Below are positions 29,636 through 40,381 of a stretch of DNA of 64,000 nucleotides, piece by piece. Both the position numbers and the translations under genes were made by a program. Below the pieces are notes generated by a model. The model was not told the DNA's origin and made no database searches. It saw only the letters and a list, made by a program, of their open reading frames with translations. The DNA comes from Cafeteria roenbergensis (lineage: Eukaryota; Sar; Bigyra; Bicosoecida; Cafeteriaceae), in the NCBI GenBank assembly GCA_008330645.1, contig VLTN01000048.1, positions 1 through 64,000 of the forward strand, in the 5' to 3' direction. The first letter of the stretch is position 1. Every line of letters starts with the position of its first letter.

Positions 29636-31615
29636 TCAGAGCAGGGCGGCAAGCGGACGAAGCCAGGGCGGGGCGGCACTGCCCTGAGCTGCGTCCGAAG
29701 CCAGACTCAGAGCGAGCTTGCCCCGCGGGCCGCACGCGGAGCACTCGCTGGCAGCGTGGCGCATGGCCGCTTCCACGCCTGGGCTGCTGCTCCATGCCGG
29801 CGCCGCTCCGGGAGGCCCCGAGCGCAGCGATACCGCAACGGCAACCGACGCAACAGTCGCGCAGGCAGCTTCGCCGGCGCAGCCGTCCAGAGCACGAGCC
29901 AGAATGGCCTCCCAGCGAGCCTCCGCAGAGGAAGGGCCGTCTGCATCAGCAGTCGACCGGCTGCTTGCAGAGGCTGAGGGCGAAGGGCTCGGGGGCTCGG
30001 CAGACCCGACCCCCAGCATCAGGCGCTCGAGCTCGTCCAGCAGGTCAGCGCTTCTGGAGCTTGGGGGGCTCGGGGGCTGTGGTACGCGGCGCCGCGGGGC
30101 CTGCAGCGGCGGCAGGGCAGGCGCCATGAGTTCCTCCAGCACGGACGGTGCCGCCCTAGCAAGGGGGGGGGCGGCCATCGAGTCGTGCAGCAGCCCCACG
30201 GCGCCCCCTCTGGCGAGGCGGCCTGCCGCTGCAGCCGCCAGGGCAGCCACGGTATCGACAGTCCCTTGCGGAGGAGCGGCATCCTGGGCAGGAAGGGCGA
30301 GGCTGCCCCCTGCTGCCGCCAGGTCGTGGGCCACGGCACGAACCTGGTCCGCAGACACGCGCGCACCGGCGACCAGCTCGGCAGTAGCGCGCGCGAGCGC
30401 GCCCACATCTGTGCCCTCGCCACCCAGCGCAGCTTCCAGCACGCCTTGCAGTGCCGAGCCGAACGCGGCGGGGCCCCCCTCTGTGGAGGCCCGCGCCAGC
30501 GCCAAGGTCGCCAGCGCGGCAGCTGCGACTCTGTGCCCGCCTTGGAGGGCGGCCGCTGCCAGGGCCGCCTCTGCTCCGGACGGGAGTTCCGGAGCCGGCA
30601 CGCTGGACAGCAGCATCGCGACGGCGCTCGGCCACGGCACCCACGCTGGCCCGGGCAGGCCCGGCCACCGCACCACGACGGCAGCAGGCGGCCCTGAATC
30701 GCGCGCGCCCAGCAGGGACCACGTGGCCGCCACCGCTGCTTCGGCGAGCCCTGCACCCGCCGTCGCGCTCCGCTGGCCTGACGCGGCAGCAGCGGCGACC
30801 AGCTGCAACGCAGCGAGCGCAGTCGGGTCGGGACGGGAGCGGGAACAAGCCTCCTGCCGCAGGTGCCTCGCCGGGGCAGCGGCTGATGAACCGGCTTCAG
30901 GGCTGAGGGAGCCGCTCGCCGCCGCGACGCTGGCCAGCCGCCGATGGCAGTGCCGCGCCAGCCTGATCGCAGCGCGCTCGCAGCGCAGGTCAAGCGCGAC
31001 CCCGGGCGACTCCGCCGCCCTGCCGCCGCGCTGCACCGGCGGCTGGCCAAGCCACGTCCAGGCTCGCGCGGCGACGAGAGCGCTCTCTGCGGCCCGGACT
31101 GTGACGACCGTCCCGCCGCGAGCGGCGTCCCCTATGTCGCCGGCTACTGCGAGCCGCAGCCACTCGCGAACCTGCTCGGCGCCCGGGTGGCTCGCGCTGC
31201 GGCCCGTCTCTGCAGCCGCCAAGCCCTCGGCCAGCGCGGCAGCCTGCGCAGGCGTCACCCGGGCGTCGGAGAGATGGGGCCCGCCCCGGCCCGCAAGTGC
31301 CTGCTCGCCGGCGGCCGCGGCGGCTTGGGCGAGAGCAACGAGCGCTTCCGTCTTGAGCGAGTCGGCCTGCCGCCCGCCGTAGTGATCGGAGACCAGCTCC
31401 GCGACCTTGGCCGACCCGAGCAGCCCCAAACGAGCCACGTGGCCGAGGTTGCCCGCCTCTCCACCAGACGACGCAACCGGGCTTTCTTGGGCCGCCGCTC
31501 CCGAGGCTGCTGCAGACGCTGCCCTCACTGCTTGCGAGGCGGCGCTGGCGGCCGCAGGGTCGCTGGCCAGCGTCGCCTCGGCCAAGCGCCTCAGAGCAGC
31601 AACCAGCGCGCGCAT
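29636..31615 (-). CDS. Unrecognised Ala-rich helical protein
   Basis: A single exon; the start is placed at the ATG of MRALVAALRRLAEA, where the sequence changes from Arg-rich noise to a regular helical pattern (659 residues). Composition is about one third Ala, with repeated helix-length segments (TEALVALAQAAAAAGEQAL, ERAAIRLARHCHRRLASVA, RVAAAALATLALARA), suggesting an alpha-solenoid of ARM or HEAT type without a clear repeat signature. A disordered Ser/Pro stretch lies at about residues 505-560, around PQPPSPPSSRSADLLDELE. It is convergent with the four-span gene and divergent from the eL14 gene. Coding status rests on the long frame and plausible protein, so confidence is moderate. Confidence 0.6.
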   Translation of the reverse strand: MRALVAALRRLAEATLASDPAAASAASQAVRAASAAASGAAAQESPVASSGGEAGNLGHVARLGLLGSAKVAELVSDHYGGRQADSLKTEALVALAQAAAAAGEQALAGRGGPHLSDARVTPAQAAALAEGLAAAETGRSASHPGAEQVREWLRLAVAGDIGDAARGGTVVTVRAAESALVAARAWTWLGQPPVQRGGRAAESPGVALDLRCERAAIRLARHCHRRLASVAAASGSLSPEAGSSAAAPARHLRQEACSRSRPDPTALAALQLVAAAAASGQRSATAGAGLAEAAVAATWSLLGARDSGPPAAVVVRWPGLPGPAWVPWPSAVAMLLSSVPAPELPSGAEAALAAAALQGGHRVAAAALATLALARASTEGGPAAFGSALQGVLEAALGGEGTDVGALARATAELVAGARVSADQVRAVAHDLAAAGGSLALPAQDAAPPQGTVDTVAALAAAAAGRLARGGAVGLLHDSMAAPPLARAAPSVLEELMAPALPPLQAPRRRVPQPPSPPSSRSADLLDELERLMLGVGSAEPPSPSPSASASSRSTADADGPSSAEARWEAILARALDGCAGEAACATVASVAVAVSLRSGPPGAAPAWSSSPGVEAAMRHAASECSACGPRGKLALSLASDAAQGSAAPPWLRPLAALL

Positions 31616-32129
31616 CGCACGGGGCACAGGCCAGCAACGCCTGGTAGCTTGCGCGTCCGCTCTTCCCCGTCTCTGCTCGCCCCCGCTGCGCCCATGCGCC
31701 CGCTGCAGCGTGTGGGCGTGCGCGGCGACTACGATCGCGACTATGGCTCTGCCGCTCCGGAGTTCCGGCCTAAGTGACTCGTGTTTGTTGGCAGCGCGTC
31801 GACGTCTGCGTCTCGGGCCTTGCACAACGCCTCGAAGCTCACTGCCTCGCCGGTGCCTTCGGCTAAGGTGAGCCGCGCCCCGACTCGTTTCCGGCATCCG
31901 GGAGGGCTCTTTATGCGTTCCCATGGCCTCTGGGCCCGGTGCTGCGCCGCGGGGGGCGCCCTGGGCCTGCTGCCGGCCTCGCTCCCTCTGCAGAGACCGT
32001 CACGGCTTCGTTTGCCTCCCTCTTTGACGCGCTTGCCCGCGCCCTGCGGCCGCTTGGCGCCTGCCGAAGCGACTGTCGGGGTGTCACCATGACTGCTGCG
32101 GTCCGTCCTGTGCCGCCCCGTGCACGCAG
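31616..32129. promoter_or_regulatory. Divergent region with probable 5'-UTR intron of the eL14 gene
   Basis: This lies between the Ala-rich gene (minus) and the eL14 gene (plus). A GTGAGC donor at 31868 and a CACGCAG acceptor ending at 32129, directly before the ATG, fit the local splice consensus and predict a 262-bp intron in the 5' leader. The eL14 promoter would then lie between about 31616 and 31860. Confidence 0.5.
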
Positions 32130-32924
32130 ATGACTGCCTTCCGCCGCTTTGTCCAGGTCGGCCGCGTGGTTCTCGTGAACTACGGCCCCGATGAGGGCAA
32201 GCTCGCCGTCATCGTTGACGTTGTGGACCAGAGCCGCGTGAGCGCAAACGACGAATGCTGCGCGGGAAGGACACTTGAGGGGGGCGGGTGTGGAAGGGAG
32301 GGGGGGTCAGCAGCCGCGAGCGCTTCTCCGCGTCTGGGCGCGCACGGCTTCTGGCCGCCTTGGCGCCGCAGCGCAGCCTCGCTCGCGCCCGCCCGGCTGC
32401 AATGGCGCTGCCTGGCGCACCGCCGCGGGAGGTGGCGAAGGGCCTTGTGCAGTGGGCGAGGCGCGTGGCATCAGGCGCGCCGGGGCAGGTCTCGGATGGC
32501 GCTGCAATGGCCGCCTCGCTTTCCAGTTGCGGGCTCCTCGCCGGCGCGCGGCCGCGAGCACTGCTGCCATGCCGCTGCTCCACGTTGGGCTCTTCTTCCG
32601 TGGTTCGCTTGATCGCTGCCTTCGCAGGTCATGATCGACGGCCCGTCCGACGACGCCTCCGCCGCCGTGCGCCGCCAGGTGATCAACCTCCGCCGCGTCA
32701 GCCTCACCGACTTCGCCCTCAAGCTGGCCCGTGGCGCCCGCGCCAAGACCGTCAAGGCCGCGTGGGCCAAGGAGGACGTGTCCGCCAAGTGGGCCGCCAG
32801 CAGCTGGGGCCAGAAGCTTGCCGCCCAGGCCGCGAAGCGCGCCATGTCGGACAAGGACCGCTTTGTCGCGATGCTTGCCCGCAAGGCCGCCGCCAAGAAG
32901 GTGCGCGCTGCCCTCGGCAAGTGA
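32130..32924 (+). CDS. RPL14: Ribosomal protein eL14
   Basis: Two exons, 32130-32237 and 32628-32924 (GTGAGC donor, TTCGCAG acceptor, phase 0), give 134 residues. It is a component of the cytosolic large ribosomal subunit. The N-terminal KOW-type SH3 fold is plain ([20 protein letters not shown], then [13 protein letters not shown]) and continues across the intron as VMIDGP. The second part matches the family in order: [48 protein letters not shown]. Length is normal for protist eL14. Confidence 0.96.
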
Positions 32925-33234
32925 ACGGGTGTGACGGACAGATGCAGAGATGGGGACTTTGGTTGAGGCGCGCGCTTGCGTGCCAGCGTGCGAGCCACCC
33001 CAATCTGCTCGGCGAGGCAAGCGCAAATACCGGGAGCCCTGCGCGTGGCCTCTCTTTCTTTCTCTCTCTCACTCTCCCTCTCTCAATCGCGCGCGCGCGC
33101 GTGCTGCGCATGGCCCAAGAGCGACGGCGCGCGCGTAGCGAGCGGGGCGCGCCAGGTGTGGCACCAGCTCTCCGCAAACGCCAGCGCCACACAAGAGAGA
33201 GCGTCGCACGGCTCTGGCGCGATCCGCATAGTGA
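32925..33234. other. Intergenic region between convergent genes, low complexity
   Basis: About 310 bp holding a pyrimidine-rich tract (33051-33084, mostly CT) followed by a GC dinucleotide run (about 33088-33101). No gene is supported. Confidence 0.5.
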
Positions 33235-36200
33235 TCAGGCGAGGTCTGCGGGGCCGCGCCCAGTCACGTCACAGAGCAACCGCTCGAGCACATCAACGAC
33301 CTCTGCCGCCGTGGGCCGCGCAGCCGGCTCGAAGCTCCAGCAGCGGAGCGTCACCTCAGCGTACTCGTCGGGAACTCCCGGCAGGAAGCTGGGCCTCAGC
33401 CCGCGCTCGAGCTCGCGGCAGTACTTGACGGGCGCAAGCATTTTGAGCGGGTTGCCCCCCACGGGGTCCTCGGCAACGAGCTCCCAGAGCACCACGGCCA
33501 GCGAGAAGACGTCCACCGCGGGCCCTCGGCCGTCGACGCCATCGATCCCGCCGAGCATCTCTGGCGCCACGTAGCCTAGGGTCCCCGTCTGGGTCCACGC
33601 TGTCGTGGCGCGCCACTCCTCCACCAGGCGAGCGGTGCCGAAGTCCCCCACCTTGGCCCGGAGGCCGCTGGCCCCGATGTCGAGCAGCACGTTGTGGCTC
33701 TTGAGGTCGCGGTGCACGCGGCCGCAGGCGTGCAGGTGCGCCAGGCCGCGGGCCACGTCCAGGCCGAGCCGCAGCCGAGCGGAGAGCGAGAGCGCCTTGC
33801 CACTTGGGTCCGGGGGGGTGTATGCGCTGGCCTGGCCGGGGCCGCCGCCCCCTGCTGCGGAGGATGCCGGCTTCCCGGCCGCGTGCTGGAAGGAGGGCGG
33901 GGCCGCCGCCCTGAGAGCGCCAAAGAGGTCCCCAAAGGGCATGTACTCGAGGACCAGCCGCAGCTGTGGGTGCGTGCAGGCGCCGAGCACGCGAACAACG
34001 TTGGGGCTCTCCGGCACGGTGCGGAGGGCGGCCAGCTCGCGCATGAAGGCCTTCACCTGAGTGGCCGGGCGGAGGCCGGGCCCCGCGGCCGTGAACTCCT
34101 TCACGGCAACCTCTGTCATCGGCCGCACCTCCACCACGCCGTCCGCCTCCTGCTCCGCCTCCACGGCGCGCCGAGCGGCGGCCCGGGCCGCCCGCCCCCC
34201 GTGCCCTGGCGACGGCGCCTCCGAGTCGGGGCCGCCCTCCCCCTCGTCGTCGCCCCGCCCTCCGCTGGAATCGCCCGAGTGCCACCAGCGCGCGTGCCTC
34301 ACCACGGCGGTCACTCCCTGGCCGAGCACGCGCCCCAGCTCCAGCTCCGGCAGCGGGATCTCGCGGAACGCCATCCGCAGCTCAAGCTCCTCGCGGGCGT
34401 CCGCAGCCAGCCCTGCGGCATCGCCCCCCTCGTTGATGGCACGCATCCACTCTGCGTTGCTCTCCGGCGCGCCGGGGGAGAGCGCCGTGCCGGCGACGGC
34501 CTGGCTCTCGACCACTCGCCCCACCCTCACGCCCCCGCGCGGCCGGCCCGCCTCTGCGGCGTCCCCTGCGCGGGCGCTCTGCGCCGAGTCGCGCCGCTCT
34601 CGCAGCGCCGCCGCCTTCCTCGCCAGCTCGTCACGCGCACCCCGCCCGCCGAGGCCAGCCCCGCTGCGCTCTGCGCCCTGCGAGGAGGCCGCCTCGGTGC
34701 TGCCATGAGCGCGGGGCCGGAACTTCGGCCTGCGCGGCGCGGGCCCGTGAGGCTGCGGGGCGGGGGCCGACGCCCGCACACCCACGCTGGTGCTGCGCCT
34801 TGGCCGCGGGGGCGGGCGCCCGGCCCTTGGCGCCGCCGCCGCGGGCCCCGAGCTCAGCCCGCCCCCGCCAGTCTTGCCCCTGGGGGCGGCCCCGGGCAGC
34901 CCTTGTGACGCAGCGAACCCGACGCGGCCGGCCCCACGCGGCAGCGCTGGCGGGGAGGCGCCCTGCCCGCCGGCGCCGCCAAGGCGCTGCGCGTTGCGGT
35001 CTCTCGCCACGGCCGCCGCGCTGGCCAGGACCCTCGCGAGGATCTCCCTCCGGCTCTGGGCTGACCGGATGGCAGACGGGCGCATCGCCTGCTGCACTCG
35101 CCTCGAGTGAGCCGCGCGCGCGGCCGACAACAGCGCAACGGCGTCAATGGAGCCGCCGGGCCTTCGTGCTGGAGCGGCGACACCCTGTCCCGCGCTGCCG
35201 CGCCCGCCGGTTGCGTTGGAGCCCGGGCCGTCGCCGCCGGCGCCCGCCGCGCCGCTGGCCCCTTCCTCGCGGCACGCCGGCTCCTGCACCGCGAACACCG
35301 GCTCCCCGTCCATGAGCACCTGCCGCAGCAGCACGGAGTCATCGGCGAGCACCCCGACGAGGGCGCTCAGCGGCCCGGTCATCACCTGCCCGGCACCGCT
35401 GCCGGCGCCGCTGGCCCCGCTGGATCCGCCGCTGCGCCCACCGCCGCCACCGCTGGAGCCACCGCTGCTGCTGCTGCTGCTGCTGGTCCCGCCGCCTGAG
35501 GCGGGGCCGGCGGCAGGGAACGGGAGCTGCCTGTAGAGGAGCACGGAGGAAGAGTCGTCCGCGGCGCCGCAGCGGCGCGCCAGCACGGCCCGCAGGTCGC
35601 CCACCGATGCACCGAGGGGCAGGCGGACTCGCAGCTGCACGCCGTCCTCGGCCCCCCTGCAGCGCAGCTCGACAGCGAGCGTGACGCGGTCCGGGTTGCG
35701 GAGCGCGCGCACGGCTGCCTCGGCCTCGGCCGCAGGCACCGCTGACAGCCCGTGCCTGCCCCACTCGGGCGACTGCCGACGCATCTTCTCGGGGCACGAG
35801 TAGGGCCAGTCCCTGGGCCCGCCCGGCGCCCAGCCCAGCCCGCCCCCCGCGACTCGCACGTGATGGGCGAGGAAGGCCGACACGCTGGCGCGGTGCGCGG
35901 CAAGCGTGAGGCGCGCGCGCAGCACGGCCTGGGAGGCTGCGGAGAATCGGGTCCAGCCGCCCACGCCATCGCTTGCCGCCCCGTCGTCGCCGTCCGTGGC
36001 AGAAGCGCTGCCAGGCACGTGCGAGACGAGCACGAACGTCGCGCGGGACACCTGCCGCCGCAGCGCCCCCACGCTCGCCGCGCCGTCGCGCCCGTCCGCC
36101 GCCGTGTCCTCGTCCGTCGCCAATCGGAGATACAGGTAGGCGGGCCCCCACCCGGCCCGCCGCAGGCCAGCCAGAGCGCTGTGGGAGTGGCCCATCGTGG

Positions 36201-37597
36201 CCGGGGCGCGCATGGCCGCCCTCGCGTCCGTCCCCTCAGCCAGCACCACAAGCCTCCCGCTGCGGGGCCGGGCCGCCGGGCCAGCCTCCTCATCGTCGCC
36301 CTCGCTGTCGTCGCCGTCAGCACCGCCACCTGCCGCGGCTGGCTGTGTTTCCTGCCCAGGCAAGCGGCGCAGCGGCGCGTAGCCGAGCACGAGCCAGCAG
36401 GTTCGCTCCGTGTCCGAGTGCAGGCGCCCCACTGCCGCGGCCAGCTCCGCGTCGGCCATGTCCAGGGGCGGCGCCGCAAGCAGGCTCTCGGCTCGTCGTC
36501 CGCTGCGCCGGGAGGGCTTGTGGCCCACGCTGGCGCTGCCCGCGGACGCCCCGCGGGGCGCCCCGGCCTTGCTGGCGGCGCGCGCGTCGGCAGCAGCCAC
36601 CTGATCAGCAAGCGTCGTGCGGCCCATGGGCGAGGGGCCTCGACACGAGGCCGGGGACCCCGCGGCAGCCTCACCGCCCGACCCCGCGGCAGCTCCACCG
36701 CTCGAGCCTGCCGCGGCAGCCCCACCGCCCGACCCCGCGGCAGCCCCACCGCTCGAGCCTGCCGCGGCCCTGTTGCTCGGACGCGGGCTGGCTGCGGCAG
36801 CCCTGCCGCTCGTGGGCGGGCTGGCTGCGGCAGCCCTGCCGCTCGTGGGCGGGCTGGCGGCGCTGCGGCTGCGGGGCCCGTCCGCCGCCCTGCGGCCGAT
36901 CGGGGCGGGCGCGATCCCGTCCAGAGCGGCATCAGCGTGCACCTTGCTGTAGTGGGCGAGCAGCACCCGTGCGGAGAGGGGAGCGAGCCCGTCCCCCGCA
37001 GCCGGCGAGGCGGCAAGCCTGTGGAGCTCAAGGAAGCAATGCGACCGGCCCCGCAGCACGGACACCGCCTCAGGGCCCTGCGCCATGAACCGAGCCTTCA
37101 CTGCGACGGGGGCCCGGGAGCCAACCTGCGGAGGACAGCGAGCCAGGACGGAATCCGAGGCGTTGCCGAAGCCGCGACGGGCGCGCCCGTGCAGGCCGCA
37201 GCTCCCGCAGGCCGCGCACCCGAGGTCCCAGGTTCACGCGGTGCGTAGATGCAAAACTGCCCCGCACCGAGACGTTGCGTCAGGGGCCAAGGCAGCGCGG
37301 GACAGTGTGTTCCGGCAGCGGGATTGAGCCTGCCCTGTGCCAGACCGCGCGCTGCGACGGCGCGCCCCGCAGGGAGCTCACCCACGAAAACCCTGCGACG
37401 ACACCGCCACCGCTTGCTGTTGTCACTCTTGCGATGCCCACGGCAACGGTATCCTCGCGGAGGCATGCCTGGGCGTCTGCCAGCGACGGGTAGCCGGATG
37501 ACCGATCGATTCCCCTCCTCCCCCACTCCCACACAAAGGCCTCTGGCCGGCCCGCCTCAATGTCGCACTCGGCCAGCGAAGACTCGATGTCCGCCAT
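33235..37597 (-). CDS. Protein kinase (TKL-like) with two N-terminal ADF-homology domains
   Basis: Two exons, 37597-37382 and 37125-33235 (donor TGG then GTGAGC, acceptor TCCGCAG, phase 0), give 1368 residues. Splicing rebuilds an ADF-H (cofilin/coactosin) domain: MADIESSLAECDI, FVWEWG, CLREDTVAVGIARVTT, then FSW joined to VGSRAPVAVKARF. A Gly/Ala/Ser repeat linker follows (about 155-235), then a second ADF-H (about 294-495, with inserts: CWLVLGYAPL, AYLYLRLA, ATFVLVSHVPG, QAVLRARLTLAAHRASV). A possible ubiquitin-like segment lies at about 547-607 and a disordered stretch after it. The kinase domain at about 999-1357 has LGQGVTAVV, VAVKEF, HRDLKSHNVLL, DFGTARL, YVAPEM and WELV, so all catalytic residues are present; the HRDLKSHN loop fits Raf/MLK-like TKL kinases. 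ADF-H domains bind actin, so a link between signalling and the cytoskeleton is inferred. Confidence 0.82.
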
Positions 37598-37862
37598 GCC
37601 CGCCCCCTCTCCGCGGGCCGGGGCTGGCGTCGCCCGGTGCAGGGAGGCAGAGGCCGCTGCGCGGCGTCCCAATGCCAAGCAGAGGCGAGCCGCCGGCATT
37701 CAAGCGGCACAGCCAAGTCGCGTTCGGAGCGCGCGGCGGCCTCACGGGAGCCCGCGCGGTGCGCTGGAATCGGCACGAACTGCTCTCGTGGTGCTTTTGG
37801 TGCTGTTTGCTTGGCGCTCGTCGGCCGCAACTCGCGACCAGGGACGCCCTCAAGTCCGACAC

Positions 37863-38735
37863 TCACACTGCCCGGCTGGCCACGACCGCAAGGCGCGAGC
37901 CGGCATCGATCACTCTTGCCCATGCGCGCACTGCGGCTGCCACGAATACGGGCTGGGCCTCTCTGGGAGACCCCCGGGACGCCGCGTCATTCTTGTGCGA
38001 GACTTCGTCATCGCGACAAGCAGCAATCACGCGAACGAGCTCGGCCACCCCGCCGTCGCTGCCTTCCGCATGGCGCTCGGCATGGCCCCCGGAACGCATC
38101 TCGCCGTTGCTGCGCAGGTACGCCAGCTGGTCATCGTAGTGCTCTTCCACAAACGTCTCCACTGCCTCGACAGTCGCGAACAGCGCGGCCTCCCCGACCA
38201 TGGCCGGAGCGAAGCCGAGCACGAACCCACACGCCCTCCAGAGAGGCAGAAGCTTGGTTGTGTGCTGGGCCTCGAGCAGGTCGTCGAAAAAGTCCAAATG
38301 CTGCTGCTCAGACTCCAAGTGTTGGCCCACGAACTCGCGCGCCTCGGCGCTGTGGCCACGCAGCCGCTGGGCAGCTGCTGCCCCCTTGTAGATCCAAACC
38401 GCCCCCGTTTCGCCTGCATGGTCGCTGCGGAGGTCTGCCAGCAGACGCTTGCTCCACGGCATCGAGCTGCGCGCCAGCTCAACATTGGGCGGCTGCGCCT
38501 GCAGGCTTGACGCTGCACGCGCGTTCAGCGCTGCTGGCGCAAGGCCTGCAACCCTGCCAAGGCGCTGCGCAGCCCGCATGGCGTGTCCCCGCGAGACCTT
38601 GCCCTGGGCAAGCGCAGGCAGCAGTGCGCCGACCCCGGCCTGGCGCGCGCAGCATGTTGCGTGTGACGTCATCGGGGCTGCTGCCAGGGCGGGCGAAGTC
38701 CGACGTGCAAGCGACGCCCCCGTTTGGGCGGGCAT
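37863..38735 (-). CDS. COQ7: 5-demethoxyubiquinone hydroxylase COQ7/CAT5
   Basis: A single exon; from the ATG at 38735 it gives 290 residues, and a second ATG at 38672 is also possible. The enzyme is a di-iron monooxygenase for the penultimate step of ubiquinone synthesis on the mitochondrial inner membrane. The four-helix ferritin-like core has all iron ligands: DHAGETGAVWIYKG (Glu), HLESEQQHLDFFD (Glu, His), FVEEHYDDQL (Glu) and DDEVSHKNDA (Glu, His). The first 75 or so residues are Arg/Ala-rich without acidic residues, as in a mitochondrial presequence. The C-terminal 45 residues extend a little past the family end. It shares strand with the rhomboid gene, whose stop is about 90 bp before this start. 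Confidence 0.95.
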   Translation of the reverse strand: MPAQTGASLARRTSPALAAAPMTSHATCCARQAGVGALLPALAQGKVSRGHAMRAAQRLGRVAGLAPAALNARAASSLQAQPPNVELARSSMPWSKRLLADLRSDHAGETGAVWIYKGAAAAQRLRGHSAEAREFVGQHLESEQQHLDFFDDLLEAQHTTKLLPLWRACGFVLGFAPAMVGEAALFATVEAVETFVEEHYDDQLAYLRSNGEMRSGGHAERHAEGSDGGVAELVRVIAACRDDEVSHKNDAASRGSPREAQPVFVAAAVRAWARVIDAGSRLAVVASRAV

Positions 38736-38828
38736 CAGCAGCCCGTCGGCGCGCACAGACGCACGCAAACGCAAAATACATCGCGCACGGGTGGGCTGCG
38801 CTCACAGGACGCGAAAGGTCGGCTCTCC

Positions 38829-39950
38829 TCATGGTGGCACCACGTCAGAAGAGCACGACCACAGATCAGCGATCTCCACGCAAGAAATACTGGCGCAAAA
38901 GGGGCACCAGTCGTGAGCCTTAACGCCGAAGACGAGCGCAAGCGAGAGCACAAGGGCCATGATGACGTAGCAGAAGCCCCCCAGCCAGGCGCAGGTGAGC
39001 TGCATGCAGCTCGAGCCTCGGGCGTGAGACCGAGGCCGGATCATCGCGATCGACCCAACGAAGAGCCCCCCAAGAAGGCCAAACACGTGCGCAAAGTTGT
39101 CAACAAAGGGCATGAGGCCAAGGGCCAGGTTGAGCGCAGTTGAGAAGCTCAGGCAGCAAAACTGCAGCGTGCACGACCAACGGTGCCCGTGCCTCCACAG
39201 CAAGCCCCAGTTCTGGAGCAAGTCTGCCCACTCCGCCCCGATGATCGCGAAGCACGCCCCGGATGCGCCGACCGACAGCAGGCTCGGCAAGAACACCGCG
39301 GACGCGAGCGACCCCAAGATGCCGCCAAGAAAGTACACCGGCCCGAGGCGGTGCCAGCCGGCCTCTTTCTCCATTGGCCAGCCAAAGCGAAGCAGCACCG
39401 ACATGTTCGCCACGAGGTGGATGATCCCCGCGTGCAGCCACATCGGCGTGAACAGGCGCCACCACTCGCCTCCCTGGACGATGAGGCTCGTGTCCTTGGC
39501 CCCGGCCTCGATCAGAGCCTGGAGGCCTGGCCCCACCATGAAGTTGACGCTGAGCGGCTCCACCTCCCAGTTGTTCAAGTAGAAGCTGTAGACCATCCCA
39601 AACACACACCCGGCCATGATCAAGTACCCCAGGTACGGTCGGGTCTGGAGCAGGTGGGCGTTGGGGTCGCGCTTCCCCTCCTCCCCGCGTGCCGCTTCCA
39701 CCGCCGCGTCCGGCCTCTCAATGAGGCGCTGCGCTTCTGCCGGGTCGTGCGGCTCGGCGGGGGCGTCTGCGAACGCCAGGGCCACGCCCTCAGGCTCCGA
39801 GCCGCCCCTGGCCGCTCGCCCCCCGGCTTGCTGCGCGGTGCCGTAGCTCCGAGCGGCCGTGGCCCCGTGCGCTCCGCCTGCGCGCGGCTGTGCGCTGGCC
39901 AGCTCGTACGATCCCGCTGCTTGGGGCGGGCTGCGCCACTCGCCAGACAT
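38829..39950 (-). CDS. Rhomboid-family intramembrane serine protease
   Basis: A single exon of 373 residues from the ATG of MSGEWRSPP. The N-terminal 125 residues are soluble and Ala/Gly-rich. Then come a first span (YLGYLIMAGCVFGMVYSFYL), the loop with GGEWWRLFTPMWLHAGIIHLVANM typical of rhomboids, the catalytic Ser in GASGACFAIIGA, the catalytic His in NFAHVFGLLGGLF, and a last span (FCYVIMALVLSLALVFGV). Both dyad residues are present, so it should be active and cut transmembrane substrates. The topology with one span before the six-helix core fits eukaryotic secretory-pathway rhomboids. A Cys-rich tail (CPFCASISCVEIADLWSC) is unusual and could be palmitoylated or bind metal. Confidence 0.92.
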   Translation of the reverse strand: MSGEWRSPPQAAGSYELASAQPRAGGAHGATAARSYGTAQQAGGRAARGGSEPEGVALAFADAPAEPHDPAEAQRLIERPDAAVEAARGEEGKRDPNAHLLQTRPYLGYLIMAGCVFGMVYSFYLNNWEVEPLSVNFMVGPGLQALIEAGAKDTSLIVQGGEWWRLFTPMWLHAGIIHLVANMSVLLRFGWPMEKEAGWHRLGPVYFLGGILGSLASAVFLPSLLSVGASGACFAIIGAEWADLLQNWGLLWRHGHRWSCTLQFCCLSFSTALNLALGLMPFVDNFAHVFGLLGGLFVGSIAMIRPRSHARGSSCMQLTCAWLGGFCYVIMALVLSLALVFGVKAHDWCPFCASISCVEIADLWSCSSDVVPP

Positions 39951-40381
39951 CGTGGAGGGCCTGCTCAGCGGCAGGCTGGCAGGTTGCACCTGCTCGAGGC
40001 GCGCCTTGGCTGCCTACCTGTCAGCTTCCAGCGTGCGAGCGTGCCGGAAGGCAGCGCCAGGCGATTGAGGCAGGCACCTTGCAGGCGCAAGGGGCACTGA
40101 CGAGCTTGGCGAGGTGACCAGGCGGGGAGGTCCGCAGATCGATCGATCGGCGCTCGCGGCGTTGGGTTGCTGTGCTCGGCATGCTTCGCGAACCAGCAGT
40201 AGGAAACGCAACGCGCCAAGGATGCTCGCGTGCCTCGCCGTGCAGTGTGGCATGTGTTGGTGGCATTTTCACGCAAACGCAAGCCCCAGGAATCAAACTA
40301 CAGGGCGGGTGACCGGCCGAGGCCCAGAAGCGCTCCGGCGCTGCTGCTGCAGCTGGCACGGCTGCCTCAGGCTGCTGCTTG
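39951..40381. other. Intergenic region upstream of the rhomboid gene
   Basis: About 430 bp between two minus-strand genes, containing the rhomboid leader and promoter and the 3' flank of the 1728-aa gene. No gene or recognised element was seen. Confidence 0.45.
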
